Positions 8,242-16,723 of a stretch of 64,000 nt of DNA are shown here, piece after piece. A program made the translations under genes and the position numbers. Each line of letters opens with the position of its first letter. The first letter of the stretch is position 1. Source of the DNA: Rufibacter tibetensis (GTDB lineage: Bacteria; Bacteroidota; Bacteroidia; Cytophagales; Hymenobacteraceae); the NCBI RefSeq assembly GCF_001310085.1, contig NZ_CP012643.1, positions 2,263,001-2,327,000 of the forward strand. Reading direction: 5' to 3'. A model generated the notes under the pieces. The model was given only the letters and a program-made list of their open reading frames with translations, was not told the origin of the DNA and did no database searches.

Positions 8242-9069
8242 TTAAGTGTTGCTGGCGGTTTTGCGCTTCTTTTGAGAAAGCTTCCGGAAAACGCGGTCAG
8301 GAATGCAGTACTCATGGCCTTCTACCAACAGGTGCATGATGAGGTTCTCCACGGCAATAGGTTCACCTTCCTCTACCTCCTCTAAGTTAGAATAACGCAC
8401 GTGCGAACTGTCCATGATGGTGACCACTCCATTCCCGAAAACTTCCACGTGCTGCCCGCCTTTGATAATGATACCCGTTTCTTCTCCCAGCCCAATGCCA
8501 ATAAACTGAGGACGTTTAGAAACGGCGTGCGCCAGGCGCCCAAAGCGGCCCCGTTCCGTAAAATGGGTGTCAATGAACACGTTCTGGATAAAAGATAGCC
8601 CGTCAGTCGTCTTGACCTCGCCTTTCATCAGGGAGTAATACCCGTAGCCCTCGTAAATCATGCGGTTAGACATGGCGGCGGCTCCGGCACTAGTTCCGGC
8701 TATGGTGATTTCCTCTTCGTGGTACCGGGTTTGCATGAGGTGGTGCAGCTGGGTGCCGGCCAAGAATTCTTTTAGCCGCAACTGGTTTCCGCCGGTGAAG
8801 AAGATTACCTCGGCCTGGGCAATGCGCTCCAGGTTCTCGGGTTTGTCGGCTTCGTTGTCTTCGTCAATGTGCATAAAGCGCACGCTGTTGCAGCCCAGTT
8901 CCTCAAATGCCTCCTTGTAGGCCTGCCCAGACTCCATAGGTTCCAGGGTGGCCGTGGTAATTACCTCAATATTTGAATTGATGCTACAGATCTCAGAGCG
9001 GATGAGGCTTATCAGGCCATCATCATCGCCCCCGCCTAGTGCTATCAGAGTTCCTTTAGGTGTTTGCAT
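8242..9069 (-). CDS. Cyanophycinase-like peptidase (S51 family)
   Basis: A 275-residue protein of peptidase family S51, which includes cyanophycinase (hydrolyses cyanophycin to beta-Asp-Arg dipeptides) and aspartyl dipeptidases. GTLIALGGG opens the Rossmann-like fold, FFTGGNQLRL (~90-100) is the family strand-turn, and GTSAGAAAM holds the likely nucleophile Ser127. ATG at 9069 (MQTPKG) is preferred over the upstream TTG because family members begin with the glycine-rich strand. No cyanophycin synthetase (cphA) is adjacent in this window, so either the synthetase is elsewhere or the enzyme scavenges external or other isoaspartyl peptides. No signal peptide is seen. Confidence 0.88.
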   Translation of the reverse strand: MQTPKGTLIALGGGDDDGLISLIRSEICSINSNIEVITTATLEPMESGQAYKEAFEELGCNSVRFMHIDEDNEADKPENLERIAQAEVIFFTGGNQLRLKEFLAGTQLHHLMQTRYHEEEITIAGTSAGAAAMSNRMIYEGYGYYSLMKGEVKTTDGLSFIQNVFIDTHFTERGRFGRLAHAVSKRPQFIGIGLGEETGIIIKGGQHVEVFGNGVVTIMDSSHVRYSNLEEVEEGEPIAVENLIMHLLVEGHEYCIPDRVFRKLSQKKRKTASNT

Positions 9070-9327
9070 ACGCTCACGTTTTAGTTGAATAACCTTATGG
9101 AGATACAGCAAACCTCACTTCACTCCCAACTCAGCTACCAGATGTATCAACGTAGGCCCTATAACAAGGATGTCTAAAATAAGGCAGATTTACCCCATGT
9201 GCAACTTTTCACTAAGACAGCATTCTCCTTCTTGCCTTAACTACGCCTCAACAAAGGCGCTCAAAAGAAGTAACGCCCCTAGGTTTCATTCAACGCTGCC
9301 CCGGCTTAATACGTAACCTTTACTGAT

Positions 9328-10671
9328 ATGAAAATCGAGCAAATAGAAGACAAGGGCCTGTCCCATTTTTCTTACATCATCATGAGTGATGCGGAAATTG
9401 CCGTCATTGATCCTGCGCGTGACCCAAGACCCTACGAGGAGTTTGCCATGGTGCATGACGCCAGGATTATTGCCGTGATAGAAACGCATCCGCACGCCGA
9501 TTTTGTGAGCGGGCACGTGGAACTGTCAGAGGCAAAGCAGGCGCCCATTTACGTGAGCAAACGCGCTGGGGCCAAGTACAAGCACACGCCCTTTGATGAA
9601 GGAGATGAACTGAGAATTGGTGAAATAACCCTGCAGGCGATAAATACGCCCGGGCATTCACCGGATAGTATCTCTATTTTGCTGCGCGATGAAAACGGAA
9701 AGGAACACGCCATCTTCACCGGAGATTCGCTCTTCATAGGCGATGTGGGCCGACCAGACTTGCGGGAGAATGTAGGCAACGAGACCGCGGCCCGCGAAGA
9801 ACTGGCCCGGCAGATGTACCACACCACCCGAGAGAAGTTGATGAACCTGCCCGATGAGGTGCTGGTGTACCCTGCGCATGGCGCCGGGAGCCTCTGCGGA
9901 AAAGCGATCAGCGAAGCCAAATCCAGTACCATTGGGGACGAAAAGCGCACCAACCCCGCCCTCCAGGAGATGACCGAAGAGGCGTTCGTTTCTTTCATTA
10001 ACCAGGATCAGCCGTTTGTACCCAAGTACTTTGAGTATGCTGTCAGGCTAAACCGCCGGGGGGCGCCCAAGTTCCAGTCGGCTATCAAACAAGTGCCCAT
10101 CATTGCCCCCGATCATAGAAGGCACAAAGACGCATTGATCATTGACACTCGGCCTGAAGACCGCTTTAAGCAAGGGCATTTACCCACGGCCATCAACCTG
10201 CAGGACGGGCCAAAGTTTGAAACATGGCTAGGTTCTATTGTGGCACCCGAAGAAAAGTTTTACCTCTTGAGTGAAGACGAGGAAAACCTTAAGGAACTGA
10301 TTGAACGGACTGCCCGCATTGGCTATGAACCTTTCATTCTGGGGGCTTTGCCCGTGCCTCCGGCCGGGTCAGAAAAGTCGCCTGTATTAGACATAGAACA
10401 CTTCAGGAGCAATCCTGAGGCTTATACCATCTTAGATGTCAGGAACTCGAATGAAATAGAGGAGCAGCGGGTTTTCGCTAACGCCGTTGAAATGCCCCTG
10501 CACCAATTGAGGGAGCGGATAAATGAGATTCCCGTGGACAAACCCATTGTAGTACATTGTGCCGGAGGATACCGGTCGGCGGCGGGAGCCAGCATCATTG
10601 GGCAAGCCATCACAGAAGTGCCGGTGTATGACTTAGGCAGTGCCATTACCCAATTTAACTCTCCCCGATAA
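9328..10671 (+). CDS. CstB/ETHE1-like persulfide dioxygenase with two rhodanese domains
   Basis: A 447-residue three-domain protein. Residues 1-240 are a metallo-beta-lactamase fold with THPHADFVSGH (His54, His56, Asp58, His63), the ETHE1-type iron site. Residues ~260-345 form a rhodanese-like domain without an active-site Cys (ends in YLLSEDEEN). Residues ~350-447 form a second rhodanese domain with Cys411 in HCAGGYRSAAG. This order (dioxygenase, dead rhodanese, live rhodanese) matches the CstB architecture known from staphylococci, which oxidises low-molecular-weight persulfides to sulfite and then thiosulfate. Inferred role: sulfide detoxification in the cytoplasm. Monocistronic; strong terminator follows. 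Confidence 0.9.
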   Translation: MKIEQIEDKGLSHFSYIIMSDAEIAVIDPARDPRPYEEFAMVHDARIIAVIETHPHADFVSGHVELSEAKQAPIYVSKRAGAKYKHTPFDEGDELRIGEITLQAINTPGHSPDSISILLRDENGKEHAIFTGDSLFIGDVGRPDLRENVGNETAAREELARQMYHTTREKLMNLPDEVLVYPAHGAGSLCGKAISEAKSSTIGDEKRTNPALQEMTEEAFVSFINQDQPFVPKYFEYAVRLNRRGAPKFQSAIKQVPIIAPDHRRHKDALIIDTRPEDRFKQGHLPTAINLQDGPKFETWLGSIVAPEEKFYLLSEDEENLKELIERTARIGYEPFILGALPVPPAGSEKSPVLDIEHFRSNPEAYTILDVRNSNEIEEQRVFANAVEMPLHQLRERINEIPVDKPIVVHCAGGYRSAAGASIIGQAITEVPVYDLGSAITQFNSPR

Positions 10672-10703
10672 ACCGCAGGCGTCTTCGCGCTGAGATTTAC
10701 TGG

Positions 10704-10755
10704 ACACTCCCGTTTGGAGGCTGATTTCATGAAAACAGCCTCCAAACGGGAGTGT
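10704..10755. terminator. Terminator after CstB-like gene
   Basis: Perfect 20-base inverted repeat 10704-10723 / 10736-10755 (starts ACACTCCCGTTTGGAGG). Its loop ATTTCATGAAAA is a piece of the dispersed A/T-box element. Confidence 0.88.
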
Positions 10756-11030
10756 GGTTTCTAAAAAGATCTCCAGCCTTGATTAAAGTTAAAAGTTGCT
10801 TACCGCCTTCTGAATGTACTTTTCTTTCCTCCCAGATAGCAGAAGGTACTTGCCGATCAACTTGGTTTAAAGCAGGTATAATTGGCATCTACAGCGAAAG
10901 TTTATAATTTCGAATAATAGGTTCGCTCATCTAGGGGCATGTAACGGCATAAGACATACCAGTTTTACAGGCCGATTTTTCAATTTTGATTTGACTATGG
11001 GCTTTTGTTGAGCCAAGTCATTAGTTGCTT
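10756..11030 (+). other. Intergenic region, 275 bases
   Basis: No ORF. It should carry the promoter of the DUF481 gene: TAATTTCG near 10910 is one base off TAnnTTTG, but no good -33 element is visible. Confidence 0.4.
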
Positions 11031-11837
11031 ATGTTTTCTTCTCTTCGTAGTTCTTTTCTTGGTTTCCTTCTGCTGTTTTTAACCTTTTCAGCCTCAGCCC
11101 AAATCCTGAATGTGGAAAAAGCCCGGGTAGAAAAAGATTCCTCCCACTACTTTACCGGCAAGCTGGGCGTAAACCTGAACCTGTTCAACCGGGCTACTGG
11201 CAAGGAAGGTAAAACCGACCATTTTGTAGGAATTACGGGGAACGGTAACCTTGGCTACGTATCTGAGCACAATACTTACCTGTTGCTGGCCTCCTACAAT
11301 TATGTCAGGTTGAAAGGCGAAACTCAGGTGGAAACCGGCTATGTGCACGGGCGTGTCACCTTCAGACGGAAGGCTCGTCTGTCTTATGAAACCTATTCTC
11401 AAGCTCAATATGACTACAACCGAGGCTTGGAACTAAGAATGCTGGTGGGCACCGGCATCAGGTATGCCGTGGTTCAGAAAGAGAACATCCGGTTCAATTT
11501 AGGTACTGGTGTCATGTACGAGCATGAACGCTGGCGAAACATGGAGGAAAACCGATACATTGAAAAAGACATTCCTAAACTTTCTTCTTACGCCAGCATC
11601 CGGTTGCCCCTGAATCCACACCTGGAGTTGAGCACCATCCATTATTACCAGGTAGGCTATGACCAACCAGCCGGCATGAGCAGGCACCGGTTCAGCGGCG
11701 ATATATCTATTATCACCAAGATCAACAACCGCTTTCAGCTCACCACCAACTTCTCCCACACCTACGAGAACCGCCCCATTGTCCCCATCCCCAATTACCT
11801 CTACAGCCTCACCAACGGCATCCAGCTGAGTTTCTAA
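11031..11837 (+). CDS. DUF481-type outer-membrane protein
   Basis: A 268-residue secreted beta-barrel protein. ATG at 11031 (MFSSLRSSFLG) is chosen over an upstream TTG; the signal peptide ends SASA-QILN. The mature part repeats FTGKLGVNLNLFNRATGK, HTYLLLASYNYVRLKGE, RLSYETYSQAQYDYNRGLELRMLVGTGIRY and ends with GIQLSF (terminal Phe), the pattern of DUF481 / salt-induced outer-membrane barrel proteins. Function of the family is unknown. Stands alone; the gap to the convergent arfB gene contains copy A of a GC-rich dispersed repeat. Confidence 0.85.
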   Translation: MFSSLRSSFLGFLLLFLTFSASAQILNVEKARVEKDSSHYFTGKLGVNLNLFNRATGKEGKTDHFVGITGNGNLGYVSEHNTYLLLASYNYVRLKGETQVETGYVHGRVTFRRKARLSYETYSQAQYDYNRGLELRMLVGTGIRYAVVQKENIRFNLGTGVMYEHERWRNMEENRYIEKDIPKLSSYASIRLPLNPHLELSTIHYYQVGYDQPAGMSRHRFSGDISIITKINNRFQLTTNFSHTYENRPIVPIPNYLYSLTNGIQLSF

Positions 11838-11923
11838 AGCTGAAGATTAAGGCTAAAAGTGCGGTTGTGGTTTCAAATCAGTTTTCATAAAACAAGTTTG
11901 AAACATCCCCTCAACTTTCCCCT

Positions 11924-12093
11924 GTTCCAGTCTTTCCCTCGAGCGCCTCGCTTTTGGCCATAGATAGACTTAAACTTAGAGAGGCAGACAGCTCAGGCCG
12001 AAAGGGCAGTGCGAGAGGGGAAGACGGGGCCCCGCGGCCGTGAGCGCTTATCGCAGAAAATGAAACAATCAAGCATAAGGACCTCGCATTAAA
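11924..12093. repeat. GC-rich dispersed repeat, copy A
   Basis: About 165 bases shared in layout with 61786-61945. The left end (TCCAGTCTTTCCCTCGAGCGCCT) differs by few bases from copy B; 84 bases on, a 29-base core at 12025-12053 (contains GGGGCCCCGCGGCC then GTGAGCGCTTATCG) is identical in both copies; then ATGAAACAATNAAGC. The middle is GC-rich but not conserved. It sits between convergent genes, as copy B does. Confidence 0.8.
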
Positions 12094-12120
12094 CAGACAC
12101 CACGCCAGCAAGAACAAGCA

Positions 12121-12525
12121 TCATTCTTCTCCGCCCGCAGCCCGACGGTTTGCTTTTTTCTGCCCATGCTTCTGCTTCGCTAATAAACGCTTTTGCACCG
12201 CAGCTTTAGAAGGCCTGGTCTTTTTTCGAGGTTTGGGGCGGTGCAGAGCCTGCTCCAATACCTCATACAGCTTCTGCACTACCAGTTCCTTGTTGGCTAA
12301 TTGGCTCCGGTCTTCCTGGCTCGCCAAATGTAAAAAGCTTTCCTTGTTCAGGCGAGGCGCAAGTTTCTCCAGCAAAAGGTCTTTCTGTTCCTGCGTCAGG
12401 AGCGCCGAACTCTCAATAGAAAACCAGACTTCTACCCTACTGGCTACTTTATTCACGTTTTGTCCGCCGGGGCCACTGCTGCGCGACGTCTGGAATGTCA
12501 ATTCTGGGGTTAAATCTGGAAGCAT
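12121..12525 (-). CDS. arfB: Peptidyl-tRNA hydrolase ArfB
   Basis: A 134-residue codon-independent release factor that rescues stalled ribosomes. The start at ATG 12525 gives MLPDLTPELTFQTSRSSGPGGQNVNKV, which is the family's normal N-terminus; the longer reading frame upstream lacks similarity. The catalytic GGQ is at residues 20-22. The C-terminus is a basic tail (RPKPRKKTRPSKAAVQKRLLAKQKHGQKK) that threads into the empty mRNA channel in characterised ArfB. Length is normal for the family. Monocistronic, convergent with the DUF481 gene. Confidence 0.95.
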   Translation of the reverse strand: MLPDLTPELTFQTSRSSGPGGQNVNKVASRVEVWFSIESSALLTQEQKDLLLEKLAPRLNKESFLHLASQEDRSQLANKELVVQKLYEVLEQALHRPKPRKKTRPSKAAVQKRLLAKQKHGQKKANRRAAGGEE

Positions 12526-13009
12526 AGGCAGGATACGTAGGAGAGCCACGGAGTGATATGCCTCTAACAAGCGGAGGAAGTTTGAGAAGGAAGGCCTTAC
12601 CAAACAACTCTAGTTACAGAAAGGTAGCTGATTTTAACGGCAGCACGGACCGGAAGACCTTGCTCAGGCTAGTATCGCCCTTCTTATAGCAAAATCACAC
12701 AAGAGCTAACTCAACAGTGTTCGGGGAAACACAAATTGTTCATTTCTGGACATATATAGTTCAGGGGTGTACAGTTATGTTGTGTCTTTTTGATATCAAT
12801 CAATTGAAATCCAGTATTTTAACTATTTGGCACAGGTTTGGAAAAGAAAATTACCAGAGCAGACAACCAAAAGAGCAACGCTTGCATCTTTAAGGTGTAG
12901 CAGAACAGGAAGAACAGCAGAAAAGAGAAGGCTTCGGTTCAAGGCTCAGCAGGGATGCAACTCCAGATAAATTAAGTAGTCTATTCATTAACCTTAAAAA
13001 CTTAAAGCT
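12526..13009. other. Intergenic region, 484 bases
   Basis: Divergent promoters of arfB and the small gene at 13010 should lie here. AT-rich around 12770-12840. I see no ORF and no strong repeat; no complete TAnnTTTG promoter was found. Confidence 0.45.
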
Positions 13010-13213
13010 ATGAAAGTTATTTTCTTATTATTCTTGATGTGCCTTGGTTCTGGTTTGGCCTTGAAAGATGCATTGAGCCGCCTTAACTACAAGCAAGAAG
13101 TAATCTACATTAACCAATCTGGAAAACACATGCCGGCACCAACCGCTGATACTGCTGCTGAGACTACCACCGTAGCCTACGCCCCAGCCGGAAAAGTAAC
13201 CTTCAGCGCGTAA
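13010..13213 (+). CDS. Small hypothetical protein with N-terminal hydrophobic segment
   Basis: A 67-residue protein. MKVIFLLFLMCLGSGLALKDAL is either a signal peptide or a membrane anchor. The middle (NYKQEVIYINQSGKHMPAPT) is followed by a Thr/Ala-rich tail. Codon use is like neighbouring genes and the ATG is preceded by AACTTAAAGCT, so it is probably real. No family recognised. Confidence 0.6.
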   Translation: MKVIFLLFLMCLGSGLALKDALSRLNYKQEVIYINQSGKHMPAPTADTAAETTTVAYAPAGKVTFSA

Positions 13214-13285
13214 TTAACTGCTAGTTCCTTGTTGTTTCGGGTTTGTTTTCCTGAAATGAGCTTTGAACAGAAAGTGCCTTCTGGG

Positions 13286-13831
13286 TTAGAAACCGAAAAT
13301 AGAAGAGCCCTCCTTTTTCTTCTTTTTCTTTTTGTCTGAAGGACTGAAAATACCTTTAATGATTTGACCCGGTGTGGGTGGCTTTTCCTTGATCAGGACG
13401 TACCGGATAGAGAAGGCACCCCCAAAATTAAACCATTCCTCGTGCCGAAGGTGAATGGCGGGTTTTATGTCGGCAGATAGCAGGAACGGGAGTCCGTTCA
13501 TTTTGTATTCCAGGCCCAAGATGCCATCTACGCCATAGATGGTGCCGTAGTCTTTCAAGTGGCCGCCGTGTACCCCACCGCCCAAATAATAATTGAAGCG
13601 TTGTCCTAATACAGGATAGTGCTGCTCAGCCAATATAGTGGCAGTTACCTGCCTGGGACCGGCAGTGACCATGCCTTCCAGGGTGGTTTTTTCCAGAATT
13701 TTTTGCTGAATAGTTCCTCCAAACTCATCGTTGCCAATCCTTAGACCGGCGGCAGTTTTATAGCGTTGGGCCAGGGCTGGCAGGCAACTCAGGAAACAGA
13801 GGCAAAGCCCTAACAAGATTACTTTCTTCAT
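13286..13831 (-). CDS. Secreted beta-barrel-like protein with polylysine tail
   Basis: A 181-residue exported protein; ATG at 13831 (MKKVILLGLCLCFL) gives a clean signal peptide ending ALA-Q, whereas the longer frame adds ten unlikely residues. Mature strands (YKTAAGLRIGNDEFGGTIQQKI, RFNYYLGGGVHGGHL, IYGVDGILGLEYKMNGLPFLLSADIKPAIHL, FNFGGAFSIRYVLI) look like a small outer-membrane barrel. The C-terminus carries seven lysines in a row (SDKKKKKKKEGSSIFGF), and the coding strand is a run of AAG/AAA codons there. Function unknown. Confidence 0.75.
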   Translation of the reverse strand: MKKVILLGLCLCFLSCLPALAQRYKTAAGLRIGNDEFGGTIQQKILEKTTLEGMVTAGPRQVTATILAEQHYPVLGQRFNYYLGGGVHGGHLKDYGTIYGVDGILGLEYKMNGLPFLLSADIKPAIHLRHEEWFNFGGAFSIRYVLIKEKPPTPGQIIKGIFSPSDKKKKKKKEGSSIFGF

Positions 13832-14020
13832 GCGGTAAAGTACGGAAGAGAAATTCAAACAGCTGCTTTAAAAGCAGAGAACATGTACCAGCAGAACGGC
13901 TCGGCCACGGTTTTTCTTTCACTGGCCAAAAGCCATTTTCTTTAGCTAACCCCAATATACTTATTTAGGCCCTTGTAAATCAGATGCTTTAGATAGAAGG
14001 AATGACATTATGAATTTATC

Positions 14021-14091
14021 TACGAAATAATTCGTGGATTTATTTTCTTTTTACGAAAAGCTTCGTATAATTAACTACGAAATGAGTCGTA
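14021..14091 (+). promoter_or_regulatory. Three TACGAA-n4-TTCGTA operators for the BlaI-type repressor
   Basis: Three 16-base palindromes: 14021-14036 (TACGAAATAATTCGTG), 14052-14067 (TACGAAAAGCTTCGTA, perfect) and 14076-14091 (TACGAAATGAGTCGTA). They lie 20-90 bases before the BlaI-type gene. BlaI/MecI repressors bind short inverted repeats of this kind as dimers, so autoregulation is likely. Confidence 0.82.
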
Positions 14092-14110
14092 GAATAGATC
14101 CCGCAAGAAC

Positions 14111-14512
14111 ATGAGTGAGAACGAAGCCCCTTTAAAACCCACCGAGACCGAACTGGAAATCCTGCAGATCTTGTGGCAGCACGGCCCCAGCACCGTTCGG
14201 TTTGTAAACGAAGAGCAGAGCAAAGCCAAAGAAACCGGGTACACCACTACTTTAAAACTGCTGCAGATCATGCACGAGAAGAACCTGGTTTCCCGCGATG
14301 AGGAAAGCCGCTCGCATGTGTACCAGGCCGCCGTAACCGAAGAAGAAACCCAACAGCACCTCCTGGGCCGCTTCCTGGATACTACCTTCCGGGGCTCGGC
14401 CATGAAATTGGTGATGCAAGCCTTAGGCAACCACCGCACCACCCCAGATGAATTAAATCAAATCCGCCACCTATTGAAGAAACTGGAAGATGACTCAAAC
14501 GCTGATTCATGA
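14111..14512 (+). CDS. BlaI/MecI/CopY-family repressor
   Basis: A 133-residue winged-helix repressor. LKPTETELEILQILWQHGPSTVRFVNEEQ is the family helix-turn-helix start, TGYTTTLKLLQIMHEKNLVSRDEESRSHVYQA the recognition helix and wing. Known mechanism: it dimerises on operator palindromes and is inactivated by proteolysis triggered by the partner M56 membrane protease. Here the partner gene overlaps by 23 bases, and three matching palindromes precede the operon. No beta-lactamase gene is adjacent, so the output is probably not classical resistance. Confidence 0.93.
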   Translation: MSENEAPLKPTETELEILQILWQHGPSTVRFVNEEQSKAKETGYTTTLKLLQIMHEKNLVSRDEESRSHVYQAAVTEEETQQHLLGRFLDTTFRGSAMKLVMQALGNHRTTPDELNQIRHLLKKLEDDSNADS

Positions 14513-16562
14513 TGCAATTCCGCAGGCAGTGATGCACGCCTTAGGTTACACGCTCCTGCACTCTCTCTGGCAAGGAGCTTTAATGGCCCTGCTGGTGGGC
14601 GTTTTGCTAAGATTGATGCACCGGCACTCGGCAGCTACCCGTTACTGGGTAACGTGGGGCGGCCTGATGGCCTTGCTGCTTCTTTCAGTGGTCACTTACT
14701 ACAACCTCTATACTCCTGCCGTCTCCTCTAAAGAAGTGGCAGCATTAGCCTCAGCCGGAGGTATTGACTGGAAAACTACCATCCTGCAAACGGCTCCGCC
14801 CTCTTTCTGGGAGAACGCGTTAGCACAGGGGCACGCCTATTTCAACCAGCATCTGCCAGCAGTGGTCATGCTATGGCTTTTGGGCATGTTGCTGATGGGG
14901 TTGCGCGTGCTGGGGGGCTGGGTGTATGTGCAACGCCTTAGGTCTTATCGAACCCGGCTGGTGCCACAGGAGTGGCAGCAAAAAACGCAGGAGTTATCCC
15001 GCCGGTTAGGAATGCGCCAATTAGTGAAGGTGGCAGAGTCTGCCCTGGTGCAGGTGCCCATGGTCATTGGACACTTCAAACCTTTGATCTTACTGCCGGT
15101 GGGGGCATTAACAGGCTTGTCCACTGCCCAAATAGAAGCCATTCTGGCGCATGAACTGGCGCACATTCATCGCCGCGACTACCTCCTGAACCTGTTGCAG
15201 AGCTGGGTAGAAACTTTGTTTTTCTTCCACCCAGCTGTGTGGTGGATTTCTGATTGCGGCCGCACCGAGCGCGAACACGCCTGCGATGACCTGGCCCTTG
15301 CGCTCTGCGGAGACTCCCTTAACTATGCTTACGCTTTAACTCACTTAGAAGAACTGCTCATGAAAACAAACGAAACCTCTCCCCGTCTGGCCATGGCTTT
15401 TTCGGGCCGTCGCCGGTCTTTGCTGAGCCGCATTACCCGGTTAGTACAGAAATCAACCCTTCGTCCATCCTTTTCTGAAGGGTTCCTGGCCAGTTGCGCG
15501 ATTATTGCCGGCGTAATGGTCTTTTCGGCCAGTGCCTGGGCTAATTACACGTTACCCGATCAATCTTTACAGGGGAATACTTTGGAGGAGAAGCCTGCAT
15601 CGGGTAAATCTTCCATCGTTGTAGCGCCTCAGGAGGAAACGCAAGAGCCACACGAAGAAGACCTGACATTGCAGCAACTGGATGATGACCTCATCATTGT
15701 GCAAAACAAAAAAGGCAAGGTGGTAGAGGTCTATGTGAATGGACAGCGTGTGCCTAAAAGTGAGTTAGGCAAGTACCAAAGCCGCATAGAGCAACAGTTA
15801 GCAGCAGCCAAAAAAGGCAAAACCCTCCGGGACGATGACGAAGTGGAAAGAGCTATGGAACGGGCAGAAGCATCCCTGGAAAGAATAGAAGAGGAAGAAT
15901 TCTTCAGAGGCCCAAGACGCATGGCACCCAGACCTCCTATGCCGCCTATGCCACGTGGCGTTGCCCCCAGAAGAGGAGTAGCCCCGGTGCCTCCTGTTCC
16001 ACCAGTTCCTCCGGTGCCCCCTTTATCCGATGACAAGGAAGGTAACAAAGACTACCAAAAAGCCTTGAAGGAATACGAGGCACGCATGAAAGAATATCAG
16101 GCCAGAATGGCCGAGTTTGGCACCAAGCAACTGGAGTTTGAGGCCAGAATGCAAGTCAGGCATGGTGCCCGCATGGAGGAGAATGCCCAACGGCTGGAAG
16201 AGCACAGCCGCCGGATAGAGGAGCATACTTTTCGGTTAAAAGACCATGAGAAACGCCGGGCCGAACACACCGTGCGCATGAAAGAGCACGAGGAGCGCAG
16301 AAAGAAACATGATGCCATGATGAAAGAACTCCAGACTGCATTGGTGGCTGATGGCCTGATCAAATCCACTGACGAGGACTATGAATTTAATCTGGATAAA
16401 AACGGGCTTACCGTGAATGACAAAAAGCAATCAGAGGCCTTGTTCCAGAAGTACAAGAAGATTATTCAAACCAATACTGGGGAAGACGTGGAACTGATGC
16501 TGAAGAAAGACGGAGCCAACTTCAGGGTCAAATCTAATGTAAGCACTGAGAGAACCAAGTAA
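14490..16562 (+). CDS. BlaR1/MecR1-like M56 metallopeptidase with long coiled-coil tail
   Basis: A 690-residue membrane protease. Residues 1-~300 have several membrane segments (ALMALLVGVLLRLM, YWVTWGGLMALLLLSVVTYY, PAVVMLWLLGMLLMGLRVLGG) and the zinc site HELAH at 221-225 with a later EREHACDD that supplies the third ligand. A further segment near 335-352 (ASCAIIAGVMVFSASAWA) ends the M56 module. There is no penicillin-binding sensor domain. Instead come a charged stretch, a proline block (~476-513, PPVPPVPPVPP) and a highly charged helix (~520-615) with repeated E-x-H/R-x-x-R-x-E units. Operon partner of the BlaI-type repressor, overlapping it by 23 bases. Confidence 0.9.
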   Translation: MTQTLIHDAIPQAVMHALGYTLLHSLWQGALMALLVGVLLRLMHRHSAATRYWVTWGGLMALLLLSVVTYYNLYTPAVSSKEVAALASAGGIDWKTTILQTAPPSFWENALAQGHAYFNQHLPAVVMLWLLGMLLMGLRVLGGWVYVQRLRSYRTRLVPQEWQQKTQELSRRLGMRQLVKVAESALVQVPMVIGHFKPLILLPVGALTGLSTAQIEAILAHELAHIHRRDYLLNLLQSWVETLFFFHPAVWWISDCGRTEREHACDDLALALCGDSLNYAYALTHLEELLMKTNETSPRLAMAFSGRRRSLLSRITRLVQKSTLRPSFSEGFLASCAIIAGVMVFSASAWANYTLPDQSLQGNTLEEKPASGKSSIVVAPQEETQEPHEEDLTLQQLDDDLIIVQNKKGKVVEVYVNGQRVPKSELGKYQSRIEQQLAAAKKGKTLRDDDEVERAMERAEASLERIEEEEFFRGPRRMAPRPPMPPMPRGVAPRRGVAPVPPVPPVPPVPPLSDDKEGNKDYQKALKEYEARMKEYQARMAEFGTKQLEFEARMQVRHGARMEENAQRLEEHSRRIEEHTFRLKDHEKRRAEHTVRMKEHEERRKKHDAMMKELQTALVADGLIKSTDEDYEFNLDKNGLTVNDKKQSEALFQKYKKIIQTNTGEDVELMLKKDGANFRVKSNVSTERTK

Positions 16563-16723
16563 CGGGTCTTCTTGAACACTATTTAGCGACAATCCCTTTC
16601 CTGCTGTTTTAAGCATGCTTTTCTAAAAAGGCTGCTGAAACAATTGGAAGGGGATTGGTGTGTTTGGCAGTTTCTATCCGCAATAAAGAACTTCTATAGT
16701 TTCAAAAACCGGGGTTGAACTGC

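Noticed and set aside
11911-12117. 68-codon minus-strand frame over GC-rich repeat copy A
   Set aside because: Follows from the GC-rich repeat; the second repeat copy has a different frame and no shared protein.
14111-16562. Beta-lactam resistance operon
   Set aside because: BlaI-type repressor and M56 protease are present, but the sensor domain and any beta-lactamase or PBP2a gene are absent.
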